Source of the DNA: Tetragnatha versicolor
Taxonomy: Eukaryota; Arthropoda; Arachnida; Araneae; Tetragnathidae
DNA length: 64,000 nucleotides
Direction: 5' to 3'
NCBI GenBank assembly: GCA_024610705.1
Contig: JANDEH010000011.1
Location: forward strand, 682,001-746,000
The position numbers and the translations under genes were made by a program. Shown here piece by piece: positions 30,869-44,330 of the stretch. Below the pieces are notes generated by a model, which was not told the origin of the DNA, searched no databases, and worked only from the letters and a program-made list of their open reading frames with translations. Numbering within the stretch: the first letter of the stretch is position 1; each line of letters starts with the position of its first letter.

Positions 30869-32230
30869 ATTATTCAGTAAAATGCAAATTTGTTACAAAA
30901 AAACTATCAGAACCTTAGGTGTTTCAAAACAGATTATTTGAATGATGGAAATAGATCATAACTTGCATGTTTTTTTTCTTCTACTCTGTGAGATCAGATG
31001 GTAAATTTTCAACAAATAAGTATTTATAAATGGTGCCACCACAAGAAGTGGTCATCACGAATAAATACCACTTAGATTCGTGAGAAATTAGATCTAGTGG
31101 ACCAAACTTGAGCTTGGGAGAAAAGGTTATTTGAAAAACGCATATCTTTTTTTTAACTGATTAATTTCCAAATTTAACTATTTACATATTTTATACCATT
31201 ACTTTTATTAATTTTTAATAGTATTGGCTTGGGAAAGTTCCCTCTTAGACTGTATTGTATATTTGTAACTTTGTTTACTTTTCACAGCTTCAGTGGCCAT
31301 AAGCTTGAATGCTGTTATGGACAGTTCAGTCTTAATGTTGAAGCAAAAAATTATACTTCAGAAATATGAAAAAAATATATCCTAACAAATATTATTAAAT
31401 TCTAGCAGCAGTTGCAAAGCATGACTTGAAAACAGGTAAAATGCTACATACACAAATCCAAATATTAAGGAATCATGATTTAATGAAATCCCATATTGAT
31501 AAAACTTTAATATTAAGTCAGGAGTCTGTCTAGGTTTGTTTAAGAGGTACCTATTTTGTGATAATTAAGAGCTAATTTGTGAAAAAATTTCTAAGAATTT
31601 GTGAACATTTAAGTCAAAATAACAAGTAAATAATTTTTAAACATTAAAAAGAAAAGAAAATTTAGTCTAGAATGGCTAAAAATTTACCTATTAAGAAATC
31701 ATAGCTTCATAGAGAACTTTTTTTTAAATACATTTTGTGAAGGTACCGTTTTTACTAAAACTGAATTTGTGAAAGTACCTATTTATAAAATGGTGAAAAT
31801 GTGAAGGTACCGAAAAATGGTACTAAACTTGCCTTGGAAATACCACTGTAAGTAAAATTATCAAGTTCGGTTTCTCCTATTTACAACTCATACTTTGCTA
31901 CTACTTACTAGTTATAAAAAATTTAAAGATTTATAGGTAATACTCATTTATCTGCATACAGTTGGCACAATTGAGAACTTTTTCAAAAAATGAAATAAAA
32001 CTACAAGAAACAGCAAACAAGCCAATCGGCACAAAGACAAGGGTTTAATATAAGTACACATACACAATCAAAACAATATTTTTCTTAAGATAGTAAATTT
32101 TTAAGCAGGTTATCGCTGGTATGAGGAAAGTTTACCATGTTACTTCTGAAATATCATAAAAAAGAGAAGGTGCAATAAAAAATTTCGAAAATCTCTCACA
32201 ACACTTGATAACTACTTAATGTATCAGTAA
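30869..32230. other. AT-rich region, nothing recognised
   Basis: Only a loose recurrence of GAAGGTACC and AAAGTACCTATTT between 31545 and 31830 was noticed. There is no gene, RNA or element end. Confidence 0.45.
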
Positions 32231-32236
32231 TCTATA

Positions 32237-33379
32237 CAGGGTGTCCCATAAATGTTGGGTCATACTTCTAGGGGTGATAGTACACACCTAGACGAGTCAG
32301 AATCACATAGGGTTTGGGGGTCCCAGACCAAATCCCAGGGAGCTAAAAATGGAGCGACACCCCAAAACAATTGTTGAAAAATTCAATTTGTAGAAGAACT
32401 ACTATTGGTAAAAACGTCATCATGGTCTCAAATTTTGTGGTTCAATATGATCTTTAAAATTATGCTAAAAGTTTTTACTTTAAAATGTTTTTACTACGAA
32501 AAAAAGTCAAAAAACCACAAAAAACTGTGAAAAATCTGCCGAAACTTTCTTTTGTATTTGAAAATCCTTTCTTTTTATTTGATAATCTGAAAGATCATAA
32601 CTGAAAACCTTTAAGTCCAAAGTTTCACGTAAATACCATCGATATTAAACGCTTGAGATCCTATTAAAGTTTGTTTTTTGGGTGCGAAAACAGATCCAGA
32701 AAACAAACGTTCAGGGAGAATCTACGAAATACGGATTGATAATCGCTAAATTTCTCGCCATAATTTGCGATAGGAGATTCCTCGCCAACTTTCGCCAACA
32801 ACAGATAGCCTAAGCTTGCTTGGCGACCTGTAGGAGCTTGGCATGTTTCGCCAAATTGGAGGAGAAAAGAAAGTAAGCGATTATCTATCCGTAGATTCTC
32901 CCTGAACGTTCGTTTTCTGGAGCTGTTTTCGCACTCAAAAAACCAACTTTAACAGGATCTCAGGCGTTTAATATTGATAGTATTTACGTGAAACTTTGGA
33001 CTTAAGGGTTTTCAACTATGATCTTTCAGATTATCAAATCAAAAGAAAGGATTTCCAAAAACAAAATAAAGTTTTGGCAGATTTTTCACATTTTGTTGTG
33101 GTTTTTTGACTTGATCTCTTAGTAAAGAAATTTTAGAGTGAAAACTTGGAGCATAATTTTAAAGATCATATTAAACCACAAAATTTGAGACCATGATTAA
33201 GTTTTTACCAATAGTAGTTCTTCTACAAATTGAATTTTTCAATAATTGTTTTAAGGTGTAGCTCCATTTTTAGCTCCCTGGGATTTGGTCTGGGACCCCC
33301 AAACCCTATGTGATTCTGACTTGTCTAGGTGTCTACTATCCCCCCTAGAAGTGTGACCCAACATTTATGGGACACCCTG
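32237..33379. mobile_element. Mariner-type foldback, arms about 500 bp
   Basis: TA lies on both sides (32235-32236 and 33380-33381), with ends CAGGGTGTCCCATAAATG. The left arm 32237-32730 and right arm 32900-33379 are inverted copies at high identity, including TGGGGGTCCCAGACC-type text. The centre of about 170 bp holds TCGCCA-rich sequence. It is non-coding, and inserted six bases from the 5' end of Helitron copy c. Confidence 0.9.
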
Positions 33380-33687
33380 TATATATAAAATCCAAATACG
33401 GGTGATTCATTCATCATTCATTCATAACACTCATCACGAAATCTCCAAAACTGCCGGACCGATTGGCTTGAAATTTGACAGAGACCTTCCTCTCAGCCAT
33501 TAGACGCGCACTAAGAAACGATTTTAAAATCGAACGACTCATTCCCTGCTTTTCGGCGCTTTTTCGACTCCGTTTTCCCCATTGAAATAGCATTGTGCAT
33601 TGTTGAAATGCATAAATTGCAGTGTTTACTTCTCTATCTTAAGGCGACGATGAATATAACTGATTAACATTTATACATATTTTATTA

Positions 33688-35108
33688 CACTAGCGGAAAT
33701 AAAAATCCCAACACCAAGAAGGAAAGGAGATATCAAAGTGAAATTTATGTCTATGATCGCACATAGTATCAATGTGAATTGATTAAAAAATCAGCCTTCC
33801 TGGATGTTAGGAGGCCGAGAAAACTAGGGAGGAGTGTTGTCTCCATAGGTGTCCATTACCGCTGTCACACGTCATGGTATTGACTGACAGGGGCTCTAAA
33901 TGACTTTTGAGGTAATGGAGGACCATGTTGCCTCCTCAGGTAGTCCATATTCATATGGTGCACCAGCTGACGTTGCATACCGGGCTAGGTGATTTCTCCT
34001 CATTGACCGGACTTGTTTTGTGGGTGTTGGTTCAAGAGAACGGGAAAGACGGGGTAAAAATGCAACCTAGGGGGTTAAGAAGAAAGCTTGGACATTGCAT
34101 ACAACATGTGGTTGTGCATGTTTCTCTTGAAATTTTTCCCCAGGACAGGTCTGAAGGTAAGGACGGTCTACCGGCTGCAAAACCTCAATGACGCAGCTCT
34201 GGTTGGGAAAAAGTACTGGTGAATCATACCCAGGAGTTGCAGAAATGGAATCCAATGCATCCCCACTACGTTACCCTGCATCACCTCTTTGTGGAACGAT
34301 TAGAAAATCATCAGCTGAGTGCGCTCTCTCCATTGTCTCTTCAAACTCATACCCAACCGTCGTGGTGCTCCAAACCGAAGCAGGATTCTCTCATAAACAC
34401 AATGTCATGAAATTGGGATTTTCGTTTCCTTATTTCGTTCACTATTGGAAACAGAAAGGCCCATTTCAGCCCCTTGCTTATAGGCAAAGATGTAAGAAGC
34501 TATGCGGACAAAACGGACTATCCGCAGTACTGCAAACGACATCCATCCTACTGCCACTTGTCCTCAGTATGATCTACCGGTACTTTGGCCAACCAGAGCT
34601 GCTTCATTGAGGTTTTTTAGCCGGTTGTCCGTCCTTACCTTCAAACCTGTCCTGGGGACAAATATCAAGAGAAAAATATACAAACACTCATGTTTCATGC
34701 AATGTCCAAGCTTTCTTCTTAACCCCTATGTTGCATTTTTACCTTGGCCTATCCGTTCGTAAGAACCAACGCTCACAAAACATGTCCGGAGAAAGAGGAG
34801 AAATCACCTAGCCCGGTATGCAACGTCCACTGGTGCACCATATGAATTTGGACTACCTGAGGAAGCAACATGGTCCTCCAATCCCTCAAAAGTCATTTAG
34901 AGCCCCTGTCACTCAATACCGTGACGTGTGACGGCTGTAATGGACACCTATGGAGACAACACTCCTCCCTGTTTTTCTCGGCCCCCTAATATACAGGAAG
35001 GCTGATTTTTTAAGCAATTCACATTGATACTATGTGCAATCATAGAAATAAATTTGACTTTGATATCTCCTTTCCTTCTTAGTGTTGGGATTTTTATTTC
35101 CGCTAGTG
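33688..35108. mobile_element. Tc1-type foldback nested in Helitron copy c
   Basis: TA lies on both sides (33686-33687 and 35109-35110), with ends CACTAGCGGAAATAAAAATC. Inverted arms extend about 500 bp each (33688-34200 and 34590-35108). The plus-strand frames in it (for example 34188-34610) run through arm sequence and show no transposase motif, so they are not called as genes. Confidence 0.88.
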
Positions 35109-36301
35109 TATTTACAACAAAATTTATGAAGAAAAACAGTGTGAATATCTGTATTAAAATATTATAACAGTTATCAGAAAACCGAAGTAAATTAAAATAA
35201 TTAATTTACTTTCTTTAATATTTTAATTTCTCAGAAAAATATATTTTAGCAAGAATTTAAAAGTTTCCGCGGAAACAGAGCTAAAATTTCATTGCTTCAT
35301 AGCGGAATTGGTTTACTAGACTATAATCACTAGATTTTTATTATAACTAGCAATCTCTTTTTACTCTTTCAGAGAAGCTTTTAAAGAAGTTGGTTTTATT
35401 AAAAAGAAGACAAGCTTACTTGATAACTTTTTATCGAGGGATTTTTGAAATTTATTTTATTTTTGAAATTTATTTTTTGCGGAATTTTAAAAGGATAGCG
35501 GGAATACTTTAAGGAAATTCTGTTTAAGATTTTAAACACTGGATTTCAAATGACAGAGATGATTTTAAGTAGATTGTTTTTATCACATAGGAAGGATGAA
35601 TGTTTAATAGACAAAAAATTGGGATGGAATGAGATATCACAGTTGGAACTGGGATGAGAAAAAGGCAGCGGGAAAACTGGGATGAAAATCATCGGGAACA
35701 CCGGGTTATGAAAATTATCGGGAAAACTGGGACATTAAAATTATCGGGAACACCGGGTTATGAAAAGGTACCAGGAAAACCGGGATATGAAAAGGTAGCG
35801 GGAACATCCGGATATGAAAAGGTACACTTTAAAAGGAACATTTTAAATACTAGATTAAAAAAAGAGATGATTTCAATGTGATTGTTTTTATCACATGGTA
35901 AGGATAAATATTTGATGGAATGAGATGTCACATTTGGAACTGGGATGGGGTAAAGGAACCGGGAATACCGGGATGAAAATTATTGGAAACACCTGGATAT
36001 GAAAATTATCGGGAACCGGGGGTATGTAAAGGTACCGGGAAAACCGGGATATGAAAAGGTAGCGGGAACATCCGGATATGAAAAGGTACCGGGAACACCC
36101 GGATATGAAAAGTTTCCGGGAAAACCGGGTTATGAAAACTATCGGAAACATGAAAATAGGAAATGAAACTATCGGGAATATGAAAAAGTACTGGGGACAC
36201 CGGGGTTATTGGTGATTCGAAAAATCGGACATATAACTTGGGAGAACTTTAAAAAAGGAATTAATACACTCCACCCGTGCAAGGCCGGGCAAATCAGCTA
36301 G

Positions 36302-37638
36302 TCTATATCTATAAAATCCAAATACCATTCATTCATTCATTCACTGACACACACTCATCACGAAATCTCCAAAACTGCCGGACCGATAGGCTTGAAATTT
36401 GACAGAGACCTTCCGTTCAGCCATTAGACGCGCACTAAGAAACGATTTTAAAATCGAACGACTCCTTCCCTGTTTTTCGGAGCTTTTTCGACTCCGTTTT
36501 ACCCCATTGAAATAACATTATGCATTGTTGAAATGCATAAATTGCAGTGTTTACTTCTCTATCTTGAGGCGACGTCTTGCCTCACTTGAATAAATATTAC
36601 TTCAAAACATTTTATAATTTACAATTAAATTTAAGAAAAACAGTGTGAATATCTGTATTTAAATATTATAACAGCTATCAGAAAACCGAAATATATTAAA
36701 ATAATTACTTTCTTTAGGATTTTAATTTTCATAAATTTATGGAGCAAAAATTGAAAAGTTTCCATGAAAACAGAGCCAAAATTTCAGTGTTTCACAAAGC
36801 ATGGTTTACTAGACTATAATCACTAGATTTTTTTATTATAACTAGCAATCTGTTTTTACTTTTTAAGTAGCTTCTAAAGAAGTTGGTTATTTTAAGAAGA
36901 AGGCAGGATTTTAATAGTTTCTTAGTTTTTTACTTGATAACTTTTTATCCAGAGATTTTTGAAATTTATTTTATTTTGAAATTGAATTTTTGAGGAATTT
37001 TGAAAGGGCAGCGGGAATACTTCATGAAAATTATGTTTAAGACTTTAAACACTAGATTTCAAATGACTGAGATGATTTCAATTAGATTGTTTTTATCACA
37101 TAGAAAGGATAAATGTTTAAAAGGCAAAAAATCGAGATGGAATGAGTTATCACATTTAGAACTGGGATGAAAAAAAGGCACCGGGAATACCGAGATGAAA
37201 ATTTTTGGGAACACCAGGATATGAAAATTATCGGGAACACCGCTGGGATATGAAAATTATTGGGAACACCGGGTTATGAAAAAGTATCGGGAACACCGGG
37301 TCATGGAAAAGTACTAGGAACACCGGAATATGAAAATTATCGGGAAAACCGGGATATAAAAATTATCGTGAAAACCGGGATATCAAAAGGTACCGGAAAC
37401 ACCAGGGTATGAAAAAGTAACGGGAACACTGGGATATGAAAAAGTACCGGGGACACCGGGATATGAAAAGGTGCCGGGAAAACAGGGATATAAATATTAC
37501 CGGGAACACGGGGATATGAAAAGAGTACAGGGGACACCGGGGTGATTGGTGATACGAAAAATCAGACATAAACTTGGGAGAACTTAAAAAAAAGGATTAA
37601 ATACACTCCACCCGTGCAAGGCCGGGCAAATCAGCTAG
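36302..37638 (+). mobile_element. Helitron family H2, copy b, in tandem with copy c
   Basis: It starts TCTATATCTATAAAATCC immediately after the CTAG of copy c, and ends CCCGTGCAAGGCCGGGCAAA, TCAG, CTAG before T (37639). It shares the internal blocks of the family and its own run of the 27-bp minisatellite (about 37180-37550). It is 1337 bp with no helicase gene. Confidence 0.9.
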
Positions 37639-37640
37639 TA

Positions 37641-37979
37641 ACCTATAAATATGTGTGTAATTGTGTCCATTGTAAACTGTTTTAAAATGTTTCTTTGGCC
37701 TCTATTTTACGAAATGAAAATAGAGGGTCTTTTTGGCAGAAAAAATACCCTCTATTTTCATTTCGCACTTAGTTGCCATAGAAACACACTTTAGGAATAA
37801 CAAAATCGCCCCATATTTTAAGGGTGTTTGAAAATCACCTCTTATTCAACAAAGATGGCGGCGCACAATATTTCCCAGCATGGTCAAATGCTTATTTTGG
37901 TGATTTTTCATAAAATAGAGGCCAAAGAAACATTTTAAAACAGTTTACACTGGACACAATTACACACATATTTATAGGT
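37641..37979. mobile_element. MITE with 75-bp inverted ends
   Basis: TA lies on both sides (37639-37640 and 37980-37981). The ends ACCTATAAATATGTGTGTAA run as an inverted repeat for about 75 bp with one or two differences. Inside, a second perfect 18-bp hairpin (37711-37728 with 37747-37764) spells GAAATGAAAATAGAGGGT. It is 339 bp and non-coding, and it begins right after the Helitron's flanking T. Confidence 0.85.
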
Positions 37980-37981
37980 TA

Positions 37982-38944
37982 TTAAGTTCTTTGAATTAGT
38001 ACAATAATTTAACACAAAAAAGCCCATCAAAAATTGAACCGTGAGCTAAACAATGCTGTACTTCAATATCTCCGCTCATTGCTTTTAATTACTTAATAGT
38101 ATAAATGTAATTGAAAACAGCTGCTGATAAAAAGAAATCAAAATATTAAACAAAAATTCAATCAAGAAATCTTTTCAGAACATTCTTGTTATGAATATGA
38201 TAAAGTTTATTTCGTGTTCTGCTCTGCCAAACTAATATATCCATTGTATCCAAATATTTTAGATTTTTAAGGCAAAAAAGACCCAGTTGGTAAAATAAAA
38301 GTACATCAAAATATGGAAAACAATGTACCAAAAACTGATTGAATTTAGTTTAATAAAAAAATTTAGTTTATTTACCTTGATGATCCAATTTATCCCACTA
38401 CAATCCAGTCAGCTTGTCTTGTTTTTATTTGAAATTCAGAAATATAGTTTTCTTAAATCGTCTGTCAATTAATAATTATTTATGTATTTTTACTTGCATT
38501 TTTTTTAAAAGTTGGTGATTATATTTATTAGTTTTAAGTTGTATAATAATAAATTAAATATTTCTTAGATTTCCACAATTAAGTGCTCAATCACCCTTTG
38601 CCAGTGCGAACGCCGTTTTAAGAAAACGCACTTTACGTTTAAGTGCAATATGTTTTAAGGGTACTTTAGCGGCAGTGCGAACGAGGTATTACACTATAAA
38701 TGGGTCCAGATTGTCTCACTTTAAATGATTAAAATTTTATCCTAAGAGGAGGGGTTTTAACTCTTTTAGGTATTAGAACATTCAAGCGATAAAGGGAGTC
38801 AGCCAGCACTAGAGTTCCTCAAAAAAGAAGGTGGGAATACTTGAGGCTTCAAACTCCATTATAACCAGCCTCACTAGACGAGGCTATAAGCAGATCTATT
38901 ACAGAACGAATGACAACTTAAAGTCACAATCTGATGAGGCTTAT
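37982..38944. other. AT-rich region, nothing recognised
   Basis: A locally repeated AGTGCGAACG motif near 38603 and 38682 was noticed, possibly an old MITE. No gene is seen. Confidence 0.4.
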
Positions 38945-39003
38945 CCCCAAGCGAACTTGGTCCTCAATTTGTTGACCACGGATGAAAGGATGCTGAGTCT
39001 GCC
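38945..39003 (-). mobile_element. Decayed SINE fragment
   Basis: On the minus strand it reads GGCAGACTCAGCATCCTTTC and, further on, TTGAGGACCAAGTTCGCTTG. It aligns with the middle of the SINE at 7669-7935 (GAGGACCAAGCATGCTTGGG). The head and tail are not recognisable. Confidence 0.6.
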
Positions 39004-39010
39004 TTAAATA

Positions 39011-42000
39011 CATCTAACAGGTTTTTGGGCATAGCTCAACGTAATTTATACTTAGAGTTTGAAATAATTTATGGGTCTTTTTTCTTACACAATGGGACAT
39101 GGTGTGCATTAAAAATAACTTTACATGCGTTACATGCTTTTCAACTGGTAAAAACAGTCAAATAAATTTTAAAAATAGTCACTTAAGTTATAAAAAAATT
39201 GATTACTTTTGATGTGAAGTTAACAAATCAAAGTATTTAACAATTTCGAGTGTGGATTTGAAAGTATCTTCCTAATACCTATATCCTCCAAAATCTTATT
39301 TTAATATAAAATTAACAAAAATATTATTTTTTAGCTGTAAGTTCTAGTCTTCTTAAATTAAAAATTTAAATTTAGGGTTTTTGATCAGTTGAACACTTTA
39401 TAACAGATGATAATAGTTTAAGAACTTTCCAACAAAATGGAATACAAAGAAAAGACAAAAGCAAGACATGTTTTTATTTATTTTGTATTACATAACAATA
39501 CAAACTTCAAAAGACATTCAAATGGTGAGACCTAGAAGCAAAACTCAAAATAAGACATTCTGGTGGTGAATGTTCTTTCTTTTGAATCTCAGTCCCCTTC
39601 GCGAACAAATAAACCTCTCATAAACTGAAACAGGTTTTTGGTCCAAGGGTGGTGATTCATAAGTTTAAAACATTTTTTTACAAATTAAATCTGGTAAAGT
39701 GCCGTATTAAATTTACAAAACAGTGATTCTTAGAATAAAGTCATCGCAAAATAATTTTTAGATTCTGTCATTAGAGATAAAAGTCATTCAGTGGAAAAGT
39801 TAAGATTACAACTCTCTCGATAATTAGAATTCATTTTTTGGGTCGCTAACTCTGAACACTTTCTGTTTTAAAACGCTGATAATGTTTTCGAAAATTTTAA
39901 AGTAAAAAATGTTTTGTTTGTGAAAGAAAAGGTTCGCAAGTGCGTGTGTTAAGAAATTTTGAAAGATTATTATAGAACACTTCGACTTGAAGGGGGAACA
40001 ATCCATGTATTCGAAGCACAGAATAAAAATAAGCCTACCTTCTAACAAACCTCGAAAACAGAGGCGATTCCAATACTCTTTTCTCAGACACTGAAACAGA
40101 AAAGTCTATGCAATGGCTACTATGTACAGTTCTAGTGAAAAGGAAATAAATAAATGAGATTTTCTACTCGCATTAACGATTCTCTACGAAATACGAAAGC
40201 TCTTTCAGATGATTCCCACGCAAGTTTCCCGCCATTCGAAATAAGGACATAATTTATTTCAATCTATCAAATTTTCGGTTACAGTTATAAATTTTGATGG
40301 AAAAATACTTAGAGAAGAATAATTTTTAACTGATAACAGACTTATAAAAGAAATTAATCCATGAAATTCCATCAAAAATAAATTCTAACGATAAAAAGAA
40401 TTCTATTTTTTAAAAAGAAATCTCAACGTTTCGCATCAGATTTATGTACACTATAAAAATTTATTTAATAGAACAAAAAAATTACTTGTAATAGTAAAAT
40501 AACCATAAAAATTAATTTAGAATAAAAGTTTTGAATCGAATCAATTAAATAAAAAATAAATCAAATGTCTTTAAAATTAAAAAAAGAAAAACCAGCTTTT
40601 AGTTTCTAATAATTTACAAACTTTTGAGTTTTTGGTCTTACATGGATTTTATTGAAAAATTATTTGAAATTTCATACCCTTCTTCGAAACACGTAATTTA
40701 AATTCAGTTTTTTGGAACAAATATATAATTTTGAATAAATCATCGAATTTAGTATGGAAAAAAGGAATTTGATATAATTTACACAAAACTTACGAGGGGG
40801 GAAGGAAATAAAATGGTGTGAAACTTGTTATAAACAATCTTACACCCGAGTATTTTTCAAACACTCTCCGATGATTTTTAGAACGACTTCTTAAAACAAA
40901 ATTTTTTTTCATTACATATTGAGTTCGAACGGCAAAGAAAGCTAGCGGGGTGCATGACTCAAAACACGCCGAAAATCCCTTCTCTCAAGTGTCATACTTC
41001 GAAAACGATGAATTGTTGATTCTCAAGAAGAGCAAATGCAAAGGTTAATTCAAATTCAGGCTTCTTTTCAGATGCAAGGAGAAATTTTTGAAACAGATAT
41101 CTCTCTATACTTTTCTTTTACTTAGATCTTTAGGGTTTTTAAATTAGTGCTTCAGAGATGTCATACATAAAACAATATAACTTAAATCTATATTATGTAA
41201 ATTAAGAAGTATACCATTTGATTATATAAGCTTCTAAACCTAAACTATGTGTCGAATAATTTTTTATTTTTGGTCCAAAAAGCGAGGAGCTTAAGTAAAA
41301 TATATGGTTGGTAAATATTTTTTTCAATTCAAAATTACTTCTACTCTTTAGTAATACACTTTTTATTTTAAAATAGGCATCAGTTTATCTCAAATTAGAG
41401 ATATTTCAAATTACTAATAAGTGTTCCATCTTGTGTTAGCGATTGTCAAAAAAAAGTGTATTATTTTAAATGTAGTTCTACAATGGAAAGGGAAATAAAA
41501 AATTGGTAAAAAGATTCTATTTGAATCAAATAACATCGAAAATCTGCATGGTTGTTTAAAATGTTTGCCTTGCCTATTATTGAATAACAATGTTTTAAAA
41601 ACGTTTTCATCGTATTCTTATTTAATGGATGAAATGACATCTCTAAAGCTTCATCAGTATTGGAAAAACGAATTTTTTTCGACATTAATCGTTTGCATAT
41701 TGCTTCTCTTAATATTGAGTTGAGTGTGTTGTAAAAAACCTATGACACAAACAACGTGATGTACATAGCTCGATGAGTTGGATGAAGAATACAGATCAAG
41801 TTTTTAAAAATAGCTGCCATTTCTGCGGTCGTCGGCTTCCGGCGACAAAGTCATTGTAGGGATGGCTATAAGGACACAATTCGAGTGAACAACAAGAAGA
41901 GAGAGCACTCAGCGTTCCATGCCGAATTATAGCGTCTCCCCCTGGGTTCCAAAAAGTCTAAACAGAAGTCAAAGCACAACCAAAATACACAAACAGAATA

Positions 42001-43307
42001 GGATAACTGGTCAATAATCATACTGGTTTTTGTAATAACAGCACAGGAAAAAAAATTAAAATGAAAATTGAAGTGAATAACTGATTTCTGGTAACACTCA
42101 ATAAATATATATGTGAGAAATATCCCAAGCAGCCCAAATATTTCCAATTTTGTCATGTAAGGCCAAAGTTCGCGTTTATTTCTAGTTGCAGTTATGTAAA
42201 ACCTGACATATTTGGTATGAGCGTTGCTACTTTAAGGTATATTATTAAATAATTTCCTTAACACTGACAATGATCTTAGAGTACTTTTACGAAATTAATT
42301 ACAGGTGCATTTATTCTCTTTAAACGTTATGACAGATATGCTTTCAATTAATAGGTAATTCTTCATAGAAGAATGATTAAAATATAATTTTACCGTAAAA
42401 ATGCGTAAAACAGAGCATCTAATAAGCAATTTGCAGGGGGGGAAATGCTCGGTACTGTTAGGAAAACCTATAGAAAGATTGCAGAGATATAAAACTATTC
42501 AGCAATAAACATACTGTTCTTTGCTAACAGTTTTTAAACTGATCAATTATATTATTCTTATTTATTGATTTTTTCATCCCAATCCGGTAGGTATATTCAT
42601 AAATCCAATCCTGTAGCCAGTTAGTTTGTCCCAAGTACAAAAACTAGTATTAATTACGTTTCATCATTTATAAATTATTGGAATAATTATAAGTATTTAA
42701 AAAAGTGAAAGATTAGTGGGTCTATTTATTTCAGTTAAAACTGCAAAATCGTACATTTTGTTTCTCTGACGCAGATTAAAAATTCTTCAAGCAAGGTATA
42801 TTTTTATAGTATACAAAACATTCAATGGATTTTAGAAAAACCAGAAATTATTTTTATTTTCAAGAAGTGCAAAAAAGAACATTCACGAATAAACTTATAA
42901 AAGTTTTAACTCTCTAGCTAAACGTCTCATAATGTTAATTAAAATATCCATCGATCGATTGAAACGCTGAATAAATTTCCAAACATTTTAAAGTATCCGA
43001 ATACATGTTAAGGAAAATGAGAACCTGTTAGAAATATATTCGGCTTAAAAAATCCTGCATCTAATTTTATTAAATGAATTGAAGCTATTTTTTATAAATC
43101 AATGCAAGACATTTTATTGAGCTGATAGAAACAAATAACTATGCATACGAAGGTTAAGGAATAAAAATTAATAACACAATATTTTTTAATACAATAGAAT
43201 GCATCAGACCAATAAAATTATCAATATACTTGATATAAATGGTCTTGATTATAAATGGATAACTGGGGGTAAGCAGCTTTCACTATTTTAAGCGATCTTC
43301 TTCATTT
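39011..43307. other. AT-rich region without recognised genes or elements
   Basis: The region has only short chance frames. A small GC-richer patch lies at about 41815-41950 (CGGTCGTCGGCTTCCGGCG, and CGTCTCCCCCTGGG). On the minus strand at 39465-39490 there is a run with AATAAA-type hexamers. This could be far-downstream untranslated sequence of the minus-strand ADAM gene or plain intergenic DNA; the sequence does not decide. Confidence 0.4.
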
Positions 43308-43822
43308 TATAAGGTTGTCCGAAAAGTTCTGATAGTTTTTACTAAGTTCCGTGTCTGAAACTTTTTTTGAAAAACTGGTAAAAGGTGGAGATTTCAAACA
43401 ATTTATGTATCTCTCTATATTAAAAAAAAGTAACAGTCGCCGTTGCCGCCGCCGCTGTTTCAGAAAATGTTATTTTTGAACACTTTGAACTATCACTACG
43501 CAAAAACTATTTGAAAGAATATTATGAAATTTTGACGATTGGTAGACAAATGTATGAGGGTCATTTCAGTTTCCAAACCTAATTAATTAGATAATTAGTT
43601 CTGGAGTTATTTAATGTCAAAGTCAAAAATTATTTTTTTCGGCTGCGAGTTCGCCCCCAGCAAAATCTATTCACAGCAGAAACATGATTTTTTGCAGACA
43701 CATACTCTTAGGTATGAAGTTGTGCACCTCATCGCCCTTTTTTCGAATTTCGAATTATTTTTGGAGTAATTAAATTCTAAAGTTTCGAAATTTTTTACCC
43801 TTTTTCGGTTTTTTCGTTATAA

Positions 43823-43976
43823 TAGAAAAACTAATCACGGTAGAACTATGATATTTTAAACACGCATACAATTATTTTTTATAGAAAGATTGTCGTTTCG
43901 TTTTTCAAAAAATTCGAATTAATTAGTTTTAGAATTATTAAGATACCAAGTTTCAATTTTTTCTTCTCTTTCTGGT
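43823..43976. repeat. Dispersed repeat, second copy of 3557-3716
   Basis: It has the same order of phrases as the copy near the left edge (TTTTCGTTATAA, GAAAAACTAATCA, ACAATTATTTTTTAT, TTTTAGAATTATTAAGA), at about 80% identity by eye. The family is unknown. It may be the 5' part of the element that ends in the hairpin cluster at 44431. Confidence 0.6.
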
Positions 43977-44330
43977 CGTTTACTAGAGAAACAGGCGATT
44001 ATTTTTATGAGTCTGATTTCTTTTTCCCGCTGATTCACTAGATACACACGTGCATTTTATAAATTTAAAAGTTTTTTTAAGTGCATGTTTTTTTTCTCTA
44101 AGATGGTTGATGATAATTAGTAGACTTGCTGGATATTTTTGAAAACATTTCGGTTAAATTATTGGTAAACTAAAAAAGGAATATTTTAGCAACAGTTTTA
44201 TTTTGATATTTTTGTAGTAATGGTCCGCATTAAGTTATTGGTAAGTTAGAGAGATAAAAGGTTTCGATTTTAAATTATCATTAACAAAGCAGACAAGTTC
44301 CAGGTTTTACTGGATAGTTGATATGAAACA

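Larger units (their letters stand above)
32231..36301 (+). mobile_element. Helitron family H2, copy c, interrupted twice
   Basis: The 5' end TCTATA at 32231 follows an A. After six bases the sequence is broken by a TA-duplicating mariner foldback and resumes as TATAAAATCCAAATAC at 33382. A Tc1-type foldback interrupts it again at 33688-35108. The 27-bp minisatellite follows (35650-35830 and 35950-36200), then the 3' hairpin CCCGTGCAAGGCCGGG and CTAG ending at 36301. Without the inserts it is about 1.5 kb. Copy b starts on the very next base. Confidence 0.85.

Noticed and set aside
34188..34610. 140-codon frame in the Tc1-type foldback as a gene
   Set aside because: Part of it lies in arm sequence that is mirrored on the other side, and it has no recognisable domain.
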